Shown here: one piece after another, positions 32,662 through 44,410 of the stretch
How positions within the stretch are numbered: the stretch's first letter is position 1
How the letters are laid out: each line of letters opens with the position of its first letter
DNA from: Mycocentrospora acerina
Lineage: Eukaryota > Ascomycota > Dothideomycetes > Pleosporales
DNA length: 64,000 bases
Direction of reading: 5' to 3'
Assembly (NCBI GenBank): GCA_022701365.1
Contig: JAKUHH010000041.1
Location: forward strand, 248,001-312,000
Translations under genes and position numbers: made by a program
The notes under the pieces: model-generated
Seen by the model: only the letters and a program-made list of their open reading frames with translations
What the model was told of the DNA's origin: nothing
Database searches by the model: none

Positions 32662-34591
32662 CTATCTCTTCCTGCTCCCCGCATCAACGGGGAACTCATA
32701 CGTCGGCCCCTGTCCCTGAATCCCATTCTCGCTCCTCCACCGACTCCGGTCCGCAATCGACACACCAGGCCCCCGGTACACGGAGCCATACTCGCCGCTA
32801 GCCCAGTCCTTGCCCACGCCCTCTTTGGTCGTCTTCGTCGCCTTGCGACTATACCACTTCCCGTACGCGAGCAGGTAGTACAGCCTGAAGCTTAGAAAGG
32901 CGAAGCGGTCACGCTCCAGGTCGGGGGGGTACTGTGCGCCCAGGTCGACGGCTGCGGCGATGCCGCTCATGACTGCGACTTCGTGGGCGTTGACGAGCGT
33001 CCAGGAGGCGGCGAAGCGGGTGTTCTTGTGCCCCTGCAGGAGCCACATCCACGGCACGACGAAGAGGTAGTGCGTCCATGAGTGGCAGAGCTGGTGCCAC
33101 CAGTCCTGGCGGATGATCTTGGACTTGTCGATCTCGTCAATGGACCAGAGGTGGCCGTCGCGCTTTTTGTTGAGGTAGATGGTTTGGAAGACGTGCTTGT
33201 CAAAGTCGACGTCGGGCGGGAACTGCGACTGGTAGTTTGTGCAGTCGAAGCACATTTCTAGCTTGGATTTGTCCTGTGGGTACATTTTGATGTAGTACAT
33301 TGGCTTGAAGATTTTTTGCGCGAGCGTGGTGCGTTGGGAGTGGTCGACGCCCGAGAGGGATTGCACGGCGCGGTCGGGGGTGTAGAAGTTTTCGTAGTGC
33401 TTCTTCATGTATGCAGAGTCCCAGTGTGTGACGGTGATGTCGTCGGAGAACTTGGCAGAGCCGAGGACTTGCTTTTCGCGGAGCGATGCCGTCGGCGTGA
33501 GGATGCGTTTTGCCGTGTCGGCGCTGAAGGGGGTGTCAGTATGAAATGTAGTAAAAATGGAAAGGTGAGAACATACAGCACACAGAGAACAAGTTCATCA
33601 TAGTGTTCCTCGGTTTCAACTGCGTCTTCATCGGCGTTGGAGTCGTCGTACGATGGAGTTGGCACCCAAGCGCTATTCGGGTTGTGAGAGTCCTTCACCG
33701 GTGTGCGCTTGATCAATCGGATAGTGACGCCTGCTTTATCTCTCTTCATCACTCGCGTAACTTCGGTCGAAAGCCTGACGTTGACACCTCGAGAAATCAA
33801 ATCTTGCCTCCACTTTTCGTAAAACTCGGAGAATTTGGGGAAAACGACCATGGGCGGCTGGTTGGTGACAATGCTATTTGGATCCAGAGGGTACCACATG
33901 CCATATGTCGGGCTTGTGCACAGCCTCTCCAAAATCATACTCGGTACATTGGGTGTTTCGTTTCCTGTCCCCAGGAAAAGCGCAATCATGGGCATCGCAA
34001 CCGTGTTGGTAAATTCCTCGGAGAACATGAACAGCTTGAATAGGATTTTAATGGGCAAGAGACCAAAGATGATTTCAAACCAACGCACAATCTTGATCAT
34101 GCGGTGGAATCTCTTAATCTCCTTCTGGTGGCGTGCGAGAAGCTCGGTAGGGAATACGTTTGTCCAGAAGATGTCGTCTTTGCCAAAAGACACCTGTGAG
34201 TGTAAACAAGCATTCTGGTGGCTTCTCGGTCAGCTATTTCGTACCTGTAAATCCACAGGATCGGCTTTGAGGCCCTGTCTTGCAAACATTGTCAAGGTGT
34301 GGTGGAAGATGTAGCTTCCACCTTGAACACCTTGGTTCAACCAACTCGCTCCATGGCGTTCCTTGTCAATGGGAATCGAAAAGGCCTGCCCTCCGCAGTA
34401 ATCGACGGCATCAATGAGTGTGACGTCGTATTTGTCCGGGTGCTCAGATAGGTGATATGCGCAGGACATTCCTGGTCACGTGTTAGATTTTAGAGCACTC
34501 CCATTTAGAGAAGAAACATACCAGCAGCTCCAGCCCCAACAACTAGTACCTTCTTCTTTGCAGATTTGCTTCCTCCATTAGTAGCCGCCAT
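32662..34591 (-). CDS. FAD-dependent oxidoreductase, amine-oxidase-like
   Basis: Four exons (34591-34522, 34471-34245, 34193-33577, 33523-32662) encode 591 aa. After a short basic N-terminus, the Rossmann motif VLVVGAGAAGMSCAYHL spans intron 1, and the acidic strand end DVTLIDAVDYCGGQA follows. The middle (FPKFSEFYEKWRQDLISRGV) and the later WALSFAD-less C-terminal half with LCHSWTHYLFVVPWMWLLQG fit a flavin-containing amine oxidase/desaturase-like superfamily common in fungi. The C-terminal part carries conserved His and Trp residues of unknown role. No signal peptide is seen. Introns are 50, 51 and 53 nt. The substrate cannot be read from sequence. It shares its orientation with the Zn2Cys6 gene upstream. 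Confidence 0.85.
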
Positions 34592-35175
34592 ATTTGTGGT
34601 GGGCAGAATGGATTCACGTTCGCGTGAGCGTGGCATTAGGATTCGAACACTTTTTTCTTCTCAAACGAAGGCGCGCCATGGGTAACGCCCTATATTTGTT
34701 TATGGCATGTTAGCGAAGAACGCGGACGTCATGAAGTGCCCAAAATGTCTAAGACGATCTGATCCTCCAGATCGCCCCAGATCTCGAGTCGATCGCGCTA
34801 AACCTCATTTGGTGACGTCACCAATACACAGCTCTTTCATAGCGTCATGTGCCATTGAACCTATCGAATTACATGCGCTTATGGCTAAGGCGTGCGTGAC
34901 CTGTGTTGCACTGGATTATAATATCATTGAAGTACTGCTGTGTGCAGGTTGGTTGCGATAGAACAAAACATGAGACAAAGCAATATATATATCACGGTGA
35001 GTGGTGTGCTAGCAAATTGAATCGGGTTAGAACAAGATTTGCTGGAATTGGGGATCCATGGTATAAAGTATTATTCATTGAGGAAGTATGATTTTGTCCG
35101 CGGAGGATAGTGGCCAGTCTCAACATAACGCATTGGCTACGAATGTGAGATCATTTCTCAAGTATATAAACGGTC
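34592..35175. other. Intergenic FAD oxidoreductase / Zn2Cys6 gene
   Basis: This 584-bp, fairly AT-rich stretch holds the oxidoreductase promoter and the 3' flank of the regulator. A TTCGAA near 34642 resembles a T loop but has no matching stem. Confidence 0.45.
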
Positions 35176-37716
35176 CTAGTGCATCCCACGCAAGTTCCTG
35201 GCAGCCCATTCATCTACCTCATTTGTGCTTGGATTGGAGTTTGGGTCCAGGTAGTATCCGGAATATGAGGCAGGATCTTGCATCACATGTGCACCTTGGA
35301 GATCGAAAAAGTCTAATCCCAAGTCTGCTGTTGTGTGTGCGAACCAATTCTCATGAGCTACTGTCATTTCAGCAAGTGTTTGGGCTGCCTCATCATCTCC
35401 CATCATCGCCTGTTGCTCGAGAGACATGTCATTCGGTTGAGCTGCCAACTTCGGCAATCCGGTAGGCTCCTGGGTCACACCCGTCACACCCGTCATGCTA
35501 GCAAACTGCGTGGCAACTTGACCAAGTTGCTTGTAAGTGGATGCGAGTTGTTTTAGTCCACGCACATTGTTGAGTACTGCACGCACCATTTCCTTTCGCT
35601 TTACATCCTTTGCTGAGTCTTGTTGACCTTTTGGGCGGGCAAGAAAATCCGCACAAACTATAAGAACGGCATGGAAGACGAAAAACAGATCGAGCCATGA
35701 GTATCCCATCATTCCCAAATTTGCTCCAGCCATAATATATTGAATAGCTCGATATGCAGACTCTACGCAGTCCTCGCTCAGAACCAAAATTCTTTCCCAG
35801 TCTGGTGGATCCGGAGCGTTTTTGTCTTCGAAAGCAAGAATCCTCCTCTCAACCCTTCGAGTGAGAAAATCTCGTGAAATTACACAGCGGGTATGATAGA
35901 AATATATGTGTAGGAGGAGTATCCTCGCCCTCTGTTCGGACGGAAGGTGCGCGAAATTAAGTGAAAGCTCCGGTGGTATCTTTGCGAAGTATTCATTGCA
36001 TTCTCGTAGCAAAGCCTCCCCGTCATCAAGCGTCGGCGTCCGTTCCTCGGCAGTATCCTTATCGAAGTATGCGCGTTGCCGAACCGAATACGACAGTTTC
36101 ATGAGTTCACATCCATGAAACATGAATTCCGCAGACATACTTTTCTGCTCGAGCATGGGTGCATCCGGAATCTTCATGCACATTTCTCGGTCGTCGATAG
36201 CTGTGGGTCGTCCCAAGATATTACACAATATCTTCTCGAACATGTATATTGAGACCCACACTGTTCTGCGCGTGTTCCGCTCGATTGGATCAAATTCCAT
36301 GTTCGCACGATCTCGGTGCATCCCCATGGTTATGGCCTGTATAATGCTTGTGAGTATTCGCTAAATGAAAAATGCTGTCTTGATACTGACCATGCGAGCA
36401 GCTAGTCCGATGATTAACCAAGAACTGTTCTTCTGTCCAGCAGTGTGATAATGGTTGTTAAGAAGAACAAGTGCCTGAACATTTGGCAAGCTCGTTGTGA
36501 ACACGAGCTGCCGGGAATGCATCTGCACAAACTCAACGTATTTCATTCGAAGCCTTTCTGACTGCTCAGGGTCATGGTCATGAAGTTGTTGGCAGCCAAA
36601 AGAGAAAACCAAAGCCAGACAGACCAACCAGCCTATGTCTGTGCAATCGTTAAGGATCTCGGTCTTCCGCGAATACGTTGCCTCTAGTCCGAATTGAAAC
36701 ATGCTCCTGTGGAATAAAGGTAAGAATATGTGAACGCGGTCAAAATAGGCGTTCACAAGGGCATCAGCAAGAGATTTAGAGGGTAGTAGGTCTCCGATGG
36801 TATGTGGACCATTGGCTTCCGAAGGGCGCTCCCACTGATTACCTGGCCCGTCTATCTGCGCCCTGTTGCGCTTGCGTCCCGCCTTACGGTCATAAAACAG
36901 TGGATCCCTGGATTCAGGCACAATGTACTCCTCATCGAATGGATGTGAGCTGATATGCGGTAGGCCACCATTCCCACCTACAACAGTTTCTTCGGAAGAG
37001 CCATATGTTCGAAGGATCGGGAAAGCTTTTGCTATTTGATGTGTAGAAATTCCTCCACAGGATGCAGCCTTATATCGATCCACTAGCGACTTGATGGTTG
37101 CTGCAAGTCGAAAACTGCTGGAGGGACCAAAATAGTGAGACACGCCATCCCTCGTTGGGATGAGCTCTTCTGTTTGCCGAGACTGTTGCTGCACTTCAGA
37201 GAACGGGTTGATTCGGCTTTCTTTGGATGTAGACGCTGGAGAGGTAGTTTCGCCAGATCTTACAGACTCCGTCCTAGTTTGCGGCGAATCGTAAGTTTGC
37301 TGCGAGGATTGTGGTGTTGGCAATGAATGGCGAGATTGTTGGACTTGTTGTGGAGATGGGCGTTGATCATTGAAGATGTTGGCAGGTGTAAAGTCGTCGC
37401 TAGCTGGCATGGGAATGTTTCTCGCCGCGGCAAGCTTGAAAAGAGTATTGACATCCTGTGTGTTCTCTTCAGGAAATAACCCCTTCACTAACGATTCAAG
37501 AGCTCTGTATTTCAAACTCAATGTTTCAACACTCCCGTAGACTCTTTGCTTTCGAGGTAGTTTTGACTCGCATGGCACCCCGCTCAATCTGCAATCTGCA
37601 CACGGATCTTCAGGACTTGCGCGAATGCATCTCGCTCTCCGAAGCTTGCAACGGTCGCAACTTACGAGCGCTCGTTTTCGGGGTGTCGGTTCTGCTTTGG
37701 TTTGACGTTCAACCAT
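35176..37716 (-). CDS. Zn2Cys6 transcription factor with fungal regulatory domain
   Basis: Two exons (37716-36391, 36336-35176) encode 828 aa; the intron is 54 nt. The binuclear zinc cluster occupies C20-C49 with spacing C-x2-C-x6-C-x8-C-x2-C-x6-C (CDRCKLRRARC then CADC). A short coiled linker (LKYRALESLVKGLF) follows, then a Ser/Gln-rich disordered region. The fungal-specific regulatory domain follows, with DRVHIFLPLFHRSMF, GMHRDRANMEFDPIERNTRR and TVWVSIYMFEKILCNILGRP. The intron falls inside this domain. The C-terminus is acidic and Asn/Pro-rich, fitting an activation region. Target genes are unknown; the FAD oxidoreductase next to it is one candidate. Confidence 0.93.
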
Positions 37717-40700
37717 CGTTTGCGATTGAACAGCGGAAGGACCGATCCGCGAAAATAGAGAAAGGATCTGGTCCTCCGGAGGCCTTTAGGTCCATGGCCA
37801 GGAGATAAGCCATAGTTTCGTCTCGGGAATGGAAAGGCTCATGCGTCATGGTATACGCGGAGTTCTTACCACGAATAATGATTGGACTAATCGTTTCCAA
37901 GAAAATCGTTTCGAGATTGCCAACACAACGAGTTGTCGCCGGCGGAAAAGGCCAGACCGCATCCCCGAGCAACGTGCATCTAGCGCTAGCTAACCGCGCA
38001 CCCGGCGCCCAATTGCCATGGTGTCGAGTGGATGACATCCGCCTGTACGTTCGCAGATCGGGCTGGTGAGCCTAGACCAGACCGCGTTTACGACCTTCAA
38101 TATCACGCCAGCCAAATGCACTACTGCTGCAGTGCAACCAAAACAAAAGCTTACTTTGTCCCCTTCGCAGAGCTATCCCAACACGCTGCACCGCTTATTT
38201 ATGGCAAAATCCTTCCAATTCGTGCAGACGTTAGCACGGCTCAGTTTCGCCAATGAGCATCGCCCGATTCTGTCCCCACTCAAGATGGCTAGTTGCGAAC
38301 AGCCTCAGGGACTATTTGCTCTACAGCAGAAGTGAATTTGGGTGATCATGATGTTATACGATGCCCCTTTTCTCTCAAAAGATTGCATTTTGTCATGGTC
38401 ACTGGTTTACAAGCTTAATTTCAACAATTGTCTCTCTTCTTATCCTTGTCTCTCTTCACCCCGAAACCCCTTTTTTACTGAATGTGGAGAGTGTCCATGT
38501 CGCAGAAGTGTGGCTTGCCGATGTCAGACGAAGTTTTGTTTCGACACCTGTATCGGTCAGCTGGGAGGGTAGAGTGCAAAAGAGTCAGGCTATGAATACA
38601 GGCGTATTTGATTTACTCCAATGGGATTCTGACATATGCTTCCCCGCTATACTTCCTGTTGGATATACCCTCACCGACCATATTGGATCATGCTTGCGGG
38701 AGCATGTGTAGTGTGTATGCTCATGAAACTAAATAGCTGTAAAGACTCTGCTCTCTTCATGAACACTCGAAAGTAAGCAAAGATTATCAAGAAAGAGCCA
38801 ACTTCATGCATAGTATCCAGAAAGAGTTAAACCTGGCGAGATTCTAGCTATCACTGCGTCAAAATGGACTTTCGACTCAGTAAGCTTTCACGCTGTTGAG
38901 GCCTGTCTCAAGATGAAGACGATCAGCTGATTTAAGTTTTTAGATCAGCTGAAATGCTATCAAGTAGTTCTTGATGCTGAATCTAGAAACTTTTATGCAA
39001 AACGCTGGAAGTCTGGAAAATAGTGGTCAGATTCTAGGAGGCGATATTAAATCGCATTTGTTACTGGACATACAGGAGTAGGTCTGCTAAAAGACATGCT
39101 GGCGCTTGCATCAAGACTTCCACTTTTGGTGAACTGTAAACACTGTCTAGTATTGATAAAGTTATAAAGGCAAGGTTTATCTTTGAAATGGACGTATATG
39201 CTAACCCCTGTTGCGCGGGGTGTGTCAGCCCATTCTTCATTCAGTCGGCCAATTGGATGTATATGAGGAACGTTCTTAGTTGCCAAGTCTTCGGCGATAC
39301 GAATTTCCCTTTTCGGCAAGAGGAAAGCTGATAATAGAACAAGAATGTGTATATTGTCCATGATCATTCACGGCCATGAATACTATGATTAGTATTCCTC
39401 GCAAGATCTATAACGAAGATGATCCCTTTTCCATCCTTGTAACAGCTACCATGCTGCAGGCCGTACCAGGGACAGATATCGTTGCCACATCTCCCATTGA
39501 GTTACGTCTCACAAGTTAGTTCATTCAAAGTTATTCCAATTCTGGCTATGTATCGTTTTTGCAAATGACCATTCTACATGTCGGCAAATTTTACGCGCTA
39601 GGATGTGACAAGTAGGCAGAATACTTTTGTGACGATATCAAAGCCAGTATCCAACCTTGCCTTGTCGAGGAGATAGGTTTCACACATGTACTAATCCACT
39701 TCCATATCAACGAAACAATGCATGTGGCCTCCTAGTGGTAGCTGTACTACTTGCGAAAATGAAAAGTTGTGAACCATGCTACGTTCTGCTCAATCTAAGT
39801 TTCGTAACTTTATAGTGATGGAGACTCTTGCGCCTCAGACCTGTAGCTCGGATCTCATTTGCAATTTTGAAGCTATTTAGAGAAAACTCGTACACAACTG
39901 ATCTGTCAATTTAGCAGCAAGATGATCGAGTGAAGGTAGAATTCGTAACAAATTAGGCTCGGTATTTGTCGAAACAAAAATGTCATCTAGTGGCGAATCT
40001 ATTTGGGCCCTCACATGCGTTTGCTACTAATCTTTCTCAAGATATATCCTGCCATGTAGACCTCATTTGACTTGAATATCTATACTAGCATAAGAGACGA
40101 AAAGCGTCATATCTTAAGTTAGCCTAATGGATCCGGCTAGTTGCAAAAAGGCACTGAAGAAACCTGTTTTAAAGATAAGCTGTTCTTTAAGCGATATTTC
40201 ATGGCTGAGAGATACAAGGACACGTGTGCCATGAAACGCTCCCACACCAAGTCACATGTTAACATGGAGCGTCAAATTCTAAACACTCTTCAATCAAGGA
40301 GCTAAACCTAATAGTCCGTAGTTTAAAATTCTTACCCTGTTCATAAACAATAGACTGGCTGGAATTGGGTCTCATCTTACTGATTGTTTGTATTAGGACG
40401 TTGAAAAACGTTTTGATTCATGACCACACGCAGAATAAGAGTTATCTTTGCCCACAGGTCAAATTTATCATACGCACCACTAATGTCGATCGGGATAGCT
40501 TCAAGCGGCGTGGGCAGGCGTCAAAATGCAGACGTCATACAGTGTTCGGAGATTGGGTCAAATCAACCCCCCACTCGGCTTGAGAAGTAAAATGCCAACC
40601 AGGAATGTAAAAGCCTGCAGTCAGCTGTGGAGACTTTTGAACGTATGCATGGATCGAGCCATATAGTTTTAGTCACATCTTATTGCAGTGTTTCATAACA

Positions 40701-42235
40701 GCGTGGCGGTCTAAAGCGAGCTGATCTAGATTTTAGCTAAAATTGAGCTGGTCGATCACTCCATAATAGTATTAGTCTGGTGACAATGAAATTATACTCT
40801 TTGACATTCGTTGAGGTATCGTATTACTCAGAACTTTGATCGATTTTACTGAATTTCTGGGGTGTGCTGTAAATCGATATATATTTCGTCATCAGCTACT
40901 TCGCCATTATGCCTGTCAAGGTTGTGCGAATGTGACGCATACTGAGACTTTAATTAGATCAAGGCTACGCAGAGAAAATGTGCTCTTAGATCTCTACAAA
41001 TCATCTTGTATGCAGTTGCGACCCAATTTGTACAAACTTTTGTAGATCAATAAGGTCAATTTACGCTTGGAAAGTGGGTCGTTACCAGGTGCTTCAATAG
41101 GCCCTCCTCGACGTGAGACCGGCACATTCCAGCTTTATAGAAAGCCCTTAGCAGGCACTGTATAGTTAATCTTATCTCTTCAGAAAGTCGTGATGGGCGA
41201 GATATATTATCAGACTTTTCAAAGCTCGAGTTCAAGGAGTCGGAAGGAGCTGAGTACGAAGTGAGTAGGTGTAGTGTGAAAAGTATAAGTAGAAACCTGA
41301 ATTTTGGTACAAGGACTACTTTTATTCAATAACACCAATTCCATTCGCGCGATTGAAGCGCTGGTAAATTCATAGGCCTTGGGAGTTTAACGTTTCCCCC
41401 TCCGTATTCGCATCAAAATCCTCCCCAATCACGAACATCACATAGCTGAATTCATGACTCCTGCTGACCTCCCCCCTTTCAACAGAGATCAGCTGTCGAA
41501 TTTATGTTTATCATAATATATGCGCTAGGTTCATTGAACATTCTTTGTTACAAGTCTTCGCCATTGACTGACAAAAGTTGAGCTTCACGGCGTCGATGAT
41601 CCAAGAGATCACATGATCGTTATTTAAATATTCAAGCCCAATCTTCACTGATAAGGTACGATTTTGAGACATTAAACGTGAGTCCTCAGTGGCGCACAAA
41701 ATTTGGCTGGTGGACAGCCCAACCTATGATCGGTAAAAAGTGTGCATGTCGATTTTTATGACAGCGATGCTCTGACGTTCATACGATGAATTTGCAGCTT
41801 GAAGGGATGCAACTGTATGCTAATTTTGAATCCTAAATCTCTATTTTGGGTCGGTGTTCGCCTTCTTTAGTCTGTTCGATGTGCTGATACATAAACATAA
41901 ATACGCCGTTCCTACTTCATAGAGAATTCAATAGTGAACGGTGTGAAGGCGAAGATTCTGCCAATGCCGATGGAATTGGATAGGCTTCATCTTTTGGCTT
42001 GGATATAAAGGAATTTAGGAAGAACGTGGCAGAAGGTCGGGGAGGTCCGGTGCTGTCAGAGGGTGCGGCTATTGAAAATGTCGTGATACACGATGGCCAT
42101 GCAGGAGACAGGGGACGGAATCAGCCGGCGAGCGAAACAGCAAGGTATAACACCCATTTTACAATTTTGCGCATTCACGCACGAAAAAGATCTACTCACC
42201 ATTACTGCTCCACATCTCTTGTTGTTTTTCAGGCG
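37717..42235. other. AT-rich gene-poor stretch (left of the K+ channel)
   Basis: About 4.5 kb of AT-rich sequence with only short frames. No transposase, reverse transcriptase or long terminal repeat was recognised. The composition is clearly lower in GC than the gene regions around it. This suits decayed repeats or an AT-rich isochore, but no repeat unit could be defined by eye. A small frame at 39047-39361 is listed separately. Confidence 0.6.
39047..39361 (-). CDS. Hypothetical small protein with signal-like N-terminus
   Basis: An uninterrupted frame of 104 aa starting at ATG 39361 (another ATG lies at 39367). The N-terminus MDNIHILVLLSAFLLPKRE is hydrophobic like a signal peptide, though without a strong cleavage site. 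Three Cys are present, two in KPCLYNFINTRQCLQF. It lies alone in an AT-rich desert, a setting where fungal small secreted proteins occur. Chance cannot be excluded at this length. Confidence 0.22.
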   Translation of the reverse strand: MDNIHILVLLSAFLLPKREIRIAEDLATKNVPHIHPIGRLNEEWADTPRATGVSIYVHFKDKPCLYNFINTRQCLQFTKSGSLDASASMSFSRPTPVCPVTNAI

Positions 42236-44410
42236 TCAAACACCACCACGGCCCCGCCTTCGCACCTCAGCGGAACTAACATCCTTCTTCGAAGCCTGAC
42301 TTTCTCCAGACTTCTGGCCCTTCTCCCTGTATCTTAGTTCATCTATAGACAAAGGTGGCGGCTTATTACTTTTCTTCGTCGAACTTAGTTTACGCATCTC
42401 TGACTCCATCGTTGCAGTAAGTCTTCGAAGCAGCCACTGGGCCTCATCCTGGTTCCCCATGAGTGGGCTACGAATACCGAGCCAACTCCACTCTAGTTTT
42501 CCCCCATCATCTGCAGTGCCGAGGTCAGGTGAATCGCCCTTGTCGTGCTGGTGCTTGATCTTGGGTTGCCGATGTCGAGAAGCATCGGCCTCGTCTTGAC
42601 CGATTAGACGAAGGTAGTAAGTCCATTCGTCGTATGTATACTCTCGCGGTGGAGAAGCACTGACATCTTTCAAAAGCTGGCGAAGCTCTTTGGCGAGGAT
42701 GAAGTGGTAAAAGTGAACGTCACGCTCGACCAAGTCTCCGTGCTCACCCGCCTCTTTTGCTTGTCCGAACTCTTCATCTTCGATGTGTTTCTCGAGTCTG
42801 TCCAAAGCAAAGCGATTGGATGCACCCGAACTGCTCTCGTTGCTGTCTTTTTCTTTGTACATCTTGCCCATGCTCATTCTTTTTATACCAACCTGCAGCG
42901 CTGAACCTAAGCCCTGTTCATCCGGCAGAACAGTAAGGGCTCCGATCCATATTGTAAAGTCTCTAAAACCCTTAATAATGGTATCACCCATATTACTGAT
43001 GAGGACAGTCAGTGTTGGAATAGCCAATAAGCTCCAGAAGACAAAGAACGCCTTTCCTGCGTTGCTTTGTACAACATAATCGCCATACCCAACAGTTAAG
43101 AGCGAAGTGTACGCAAAGTAAAGGCTCACAAAGTACGACCAGTCCTGCGGTCTCTCGGAGTACATGAAGACAACAGCTCCCAAAAACCACAAAAGTAAAG
43201 AGGCTGCAGTCGATACCGCGAGGGCCATATACCTTCTCTTCCTTCCAGATAGCTCTTGAACTCGCCGCATTATCATGAACTCTTGCTCTCTCCTTTCATG
43301 CTCAGGTAAGTTTTCCTGGTCAAACTTGATAGTCTCAAATAGCCCCAGTCTGATCGTTTTCGATTGTTTGTCAACGGAGGCAAGGACTTTCTGCCTCTTA
43401 ACTTCCATAAATCGAGCAGACATCTTCTGTTTGCCGTGTTCAAGAATTAAAGACCTCACAGAGCCGATTACCAAACCGACCATGACTAGGCCGCCGATCG
43501 CGTAAGGGAATAGCAAAGATCTGCCGGTATGTGTTTTAGGAACAAACTCACCCCCAATGCCAACCGTCAAAAGAGTGAAGTCAGCCCAGAAAACCCCATC
43601 AAGAAATGACCAACCTTCAATTCTTGAGAACACAAGAGCACCTAGAAGTAGGTAAAACATGAAGCCGATAGTTTGCAACATTAGCGTCCTCTGACTGGAA
43701 GTAAGTCGAAATTGCTTGGCGTAGTGCCCCTTGTAGGCACCGTATGCCGTGCCAACCATGAGCGACGCAATGACGAAATAAAGACCAGCCGCTATAACAC
43801 CATAGTAGTAGGCTTGACCGTGAGCGTATTCCTCTCTTGGTTGCAAGCGGAACACGGATGTGGAAGCGACCACTACAAGGACGATAAGGAGAACAGCTGA
43901 GAGATACCATCCTATGATTATTACTGATTGAGCCAATGCGAATGGCGCCCGTCGAGCCATGCTAAACAGTAAGGCTACATTTGCAGAGAGTGCAAAGACT
44001 AGAGATATCGAGTTGATAGCAATAAGCCTGATTCTGTTAGCGAGTGAGCTCTAAAATGTAGAGAAACTGATTCTACCATTTCGGGTCTTCAACTTTAACC
44101 CCATGTCCTTCGTCTTGTCCTGCAGGAACATAGACTCTCCATTTGTCTACAAGGGCACATATGCTGAACGCATTTGCGATGGGCCCAAATGTACCTGCGA
44201 TTAGTGGGCTTGCTGTCGATGCGAACCACCATCGACTGCATAAATAGATCAGCTATGCGAACTGCTCAGTATTTTCCATCAGATTGCATACCTTGGATCA
44301 AGGTACTCGCGCTCCTCATCCTTGGCTCGCTGCTCATCTTCTTCATAGTCGTCCTTTTCAACATCCTGTGCAGCTTCTTGAGCCGGCTTTTCGAGTCCTG
44401 GATCATTCAT
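42236..44410 (-). CDS. tok1: TOK-type outward-rectifier potassium channel
   Basis: Three exons (44410-44292, 44235-44077, 44027-42236) encode 689 aa. TOK channels are fungal plasma-membrane K+ channels with eight helices and two pore loops. The two selectivity filters are TVGIG (247-251, in DFTLLTVGIGGEF) and TVGYG (404-408, in SLLTVGYGDYV). Six helices precede or surround the first pore. The N-terminus is acidic (DVEKDDYEEDEQRAKDEERE), and the C-terminal cytosolic tail of about 250 residues is charged. Introns are 56 and 49 nt. The second supplies the Trp of KVEDPKW and joins to LIAINSISLVFALSAN. The gene is isolated between two AT-rich deserts. Confidence 0.95.

Noticed and set aside
34625..34665. 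Possible minus-strand tRNA T loop around TTCGAA
   Set aside because: The flanking bases do not form a 5-bp T stem and no acceptor or anticodon stem can be drawn.
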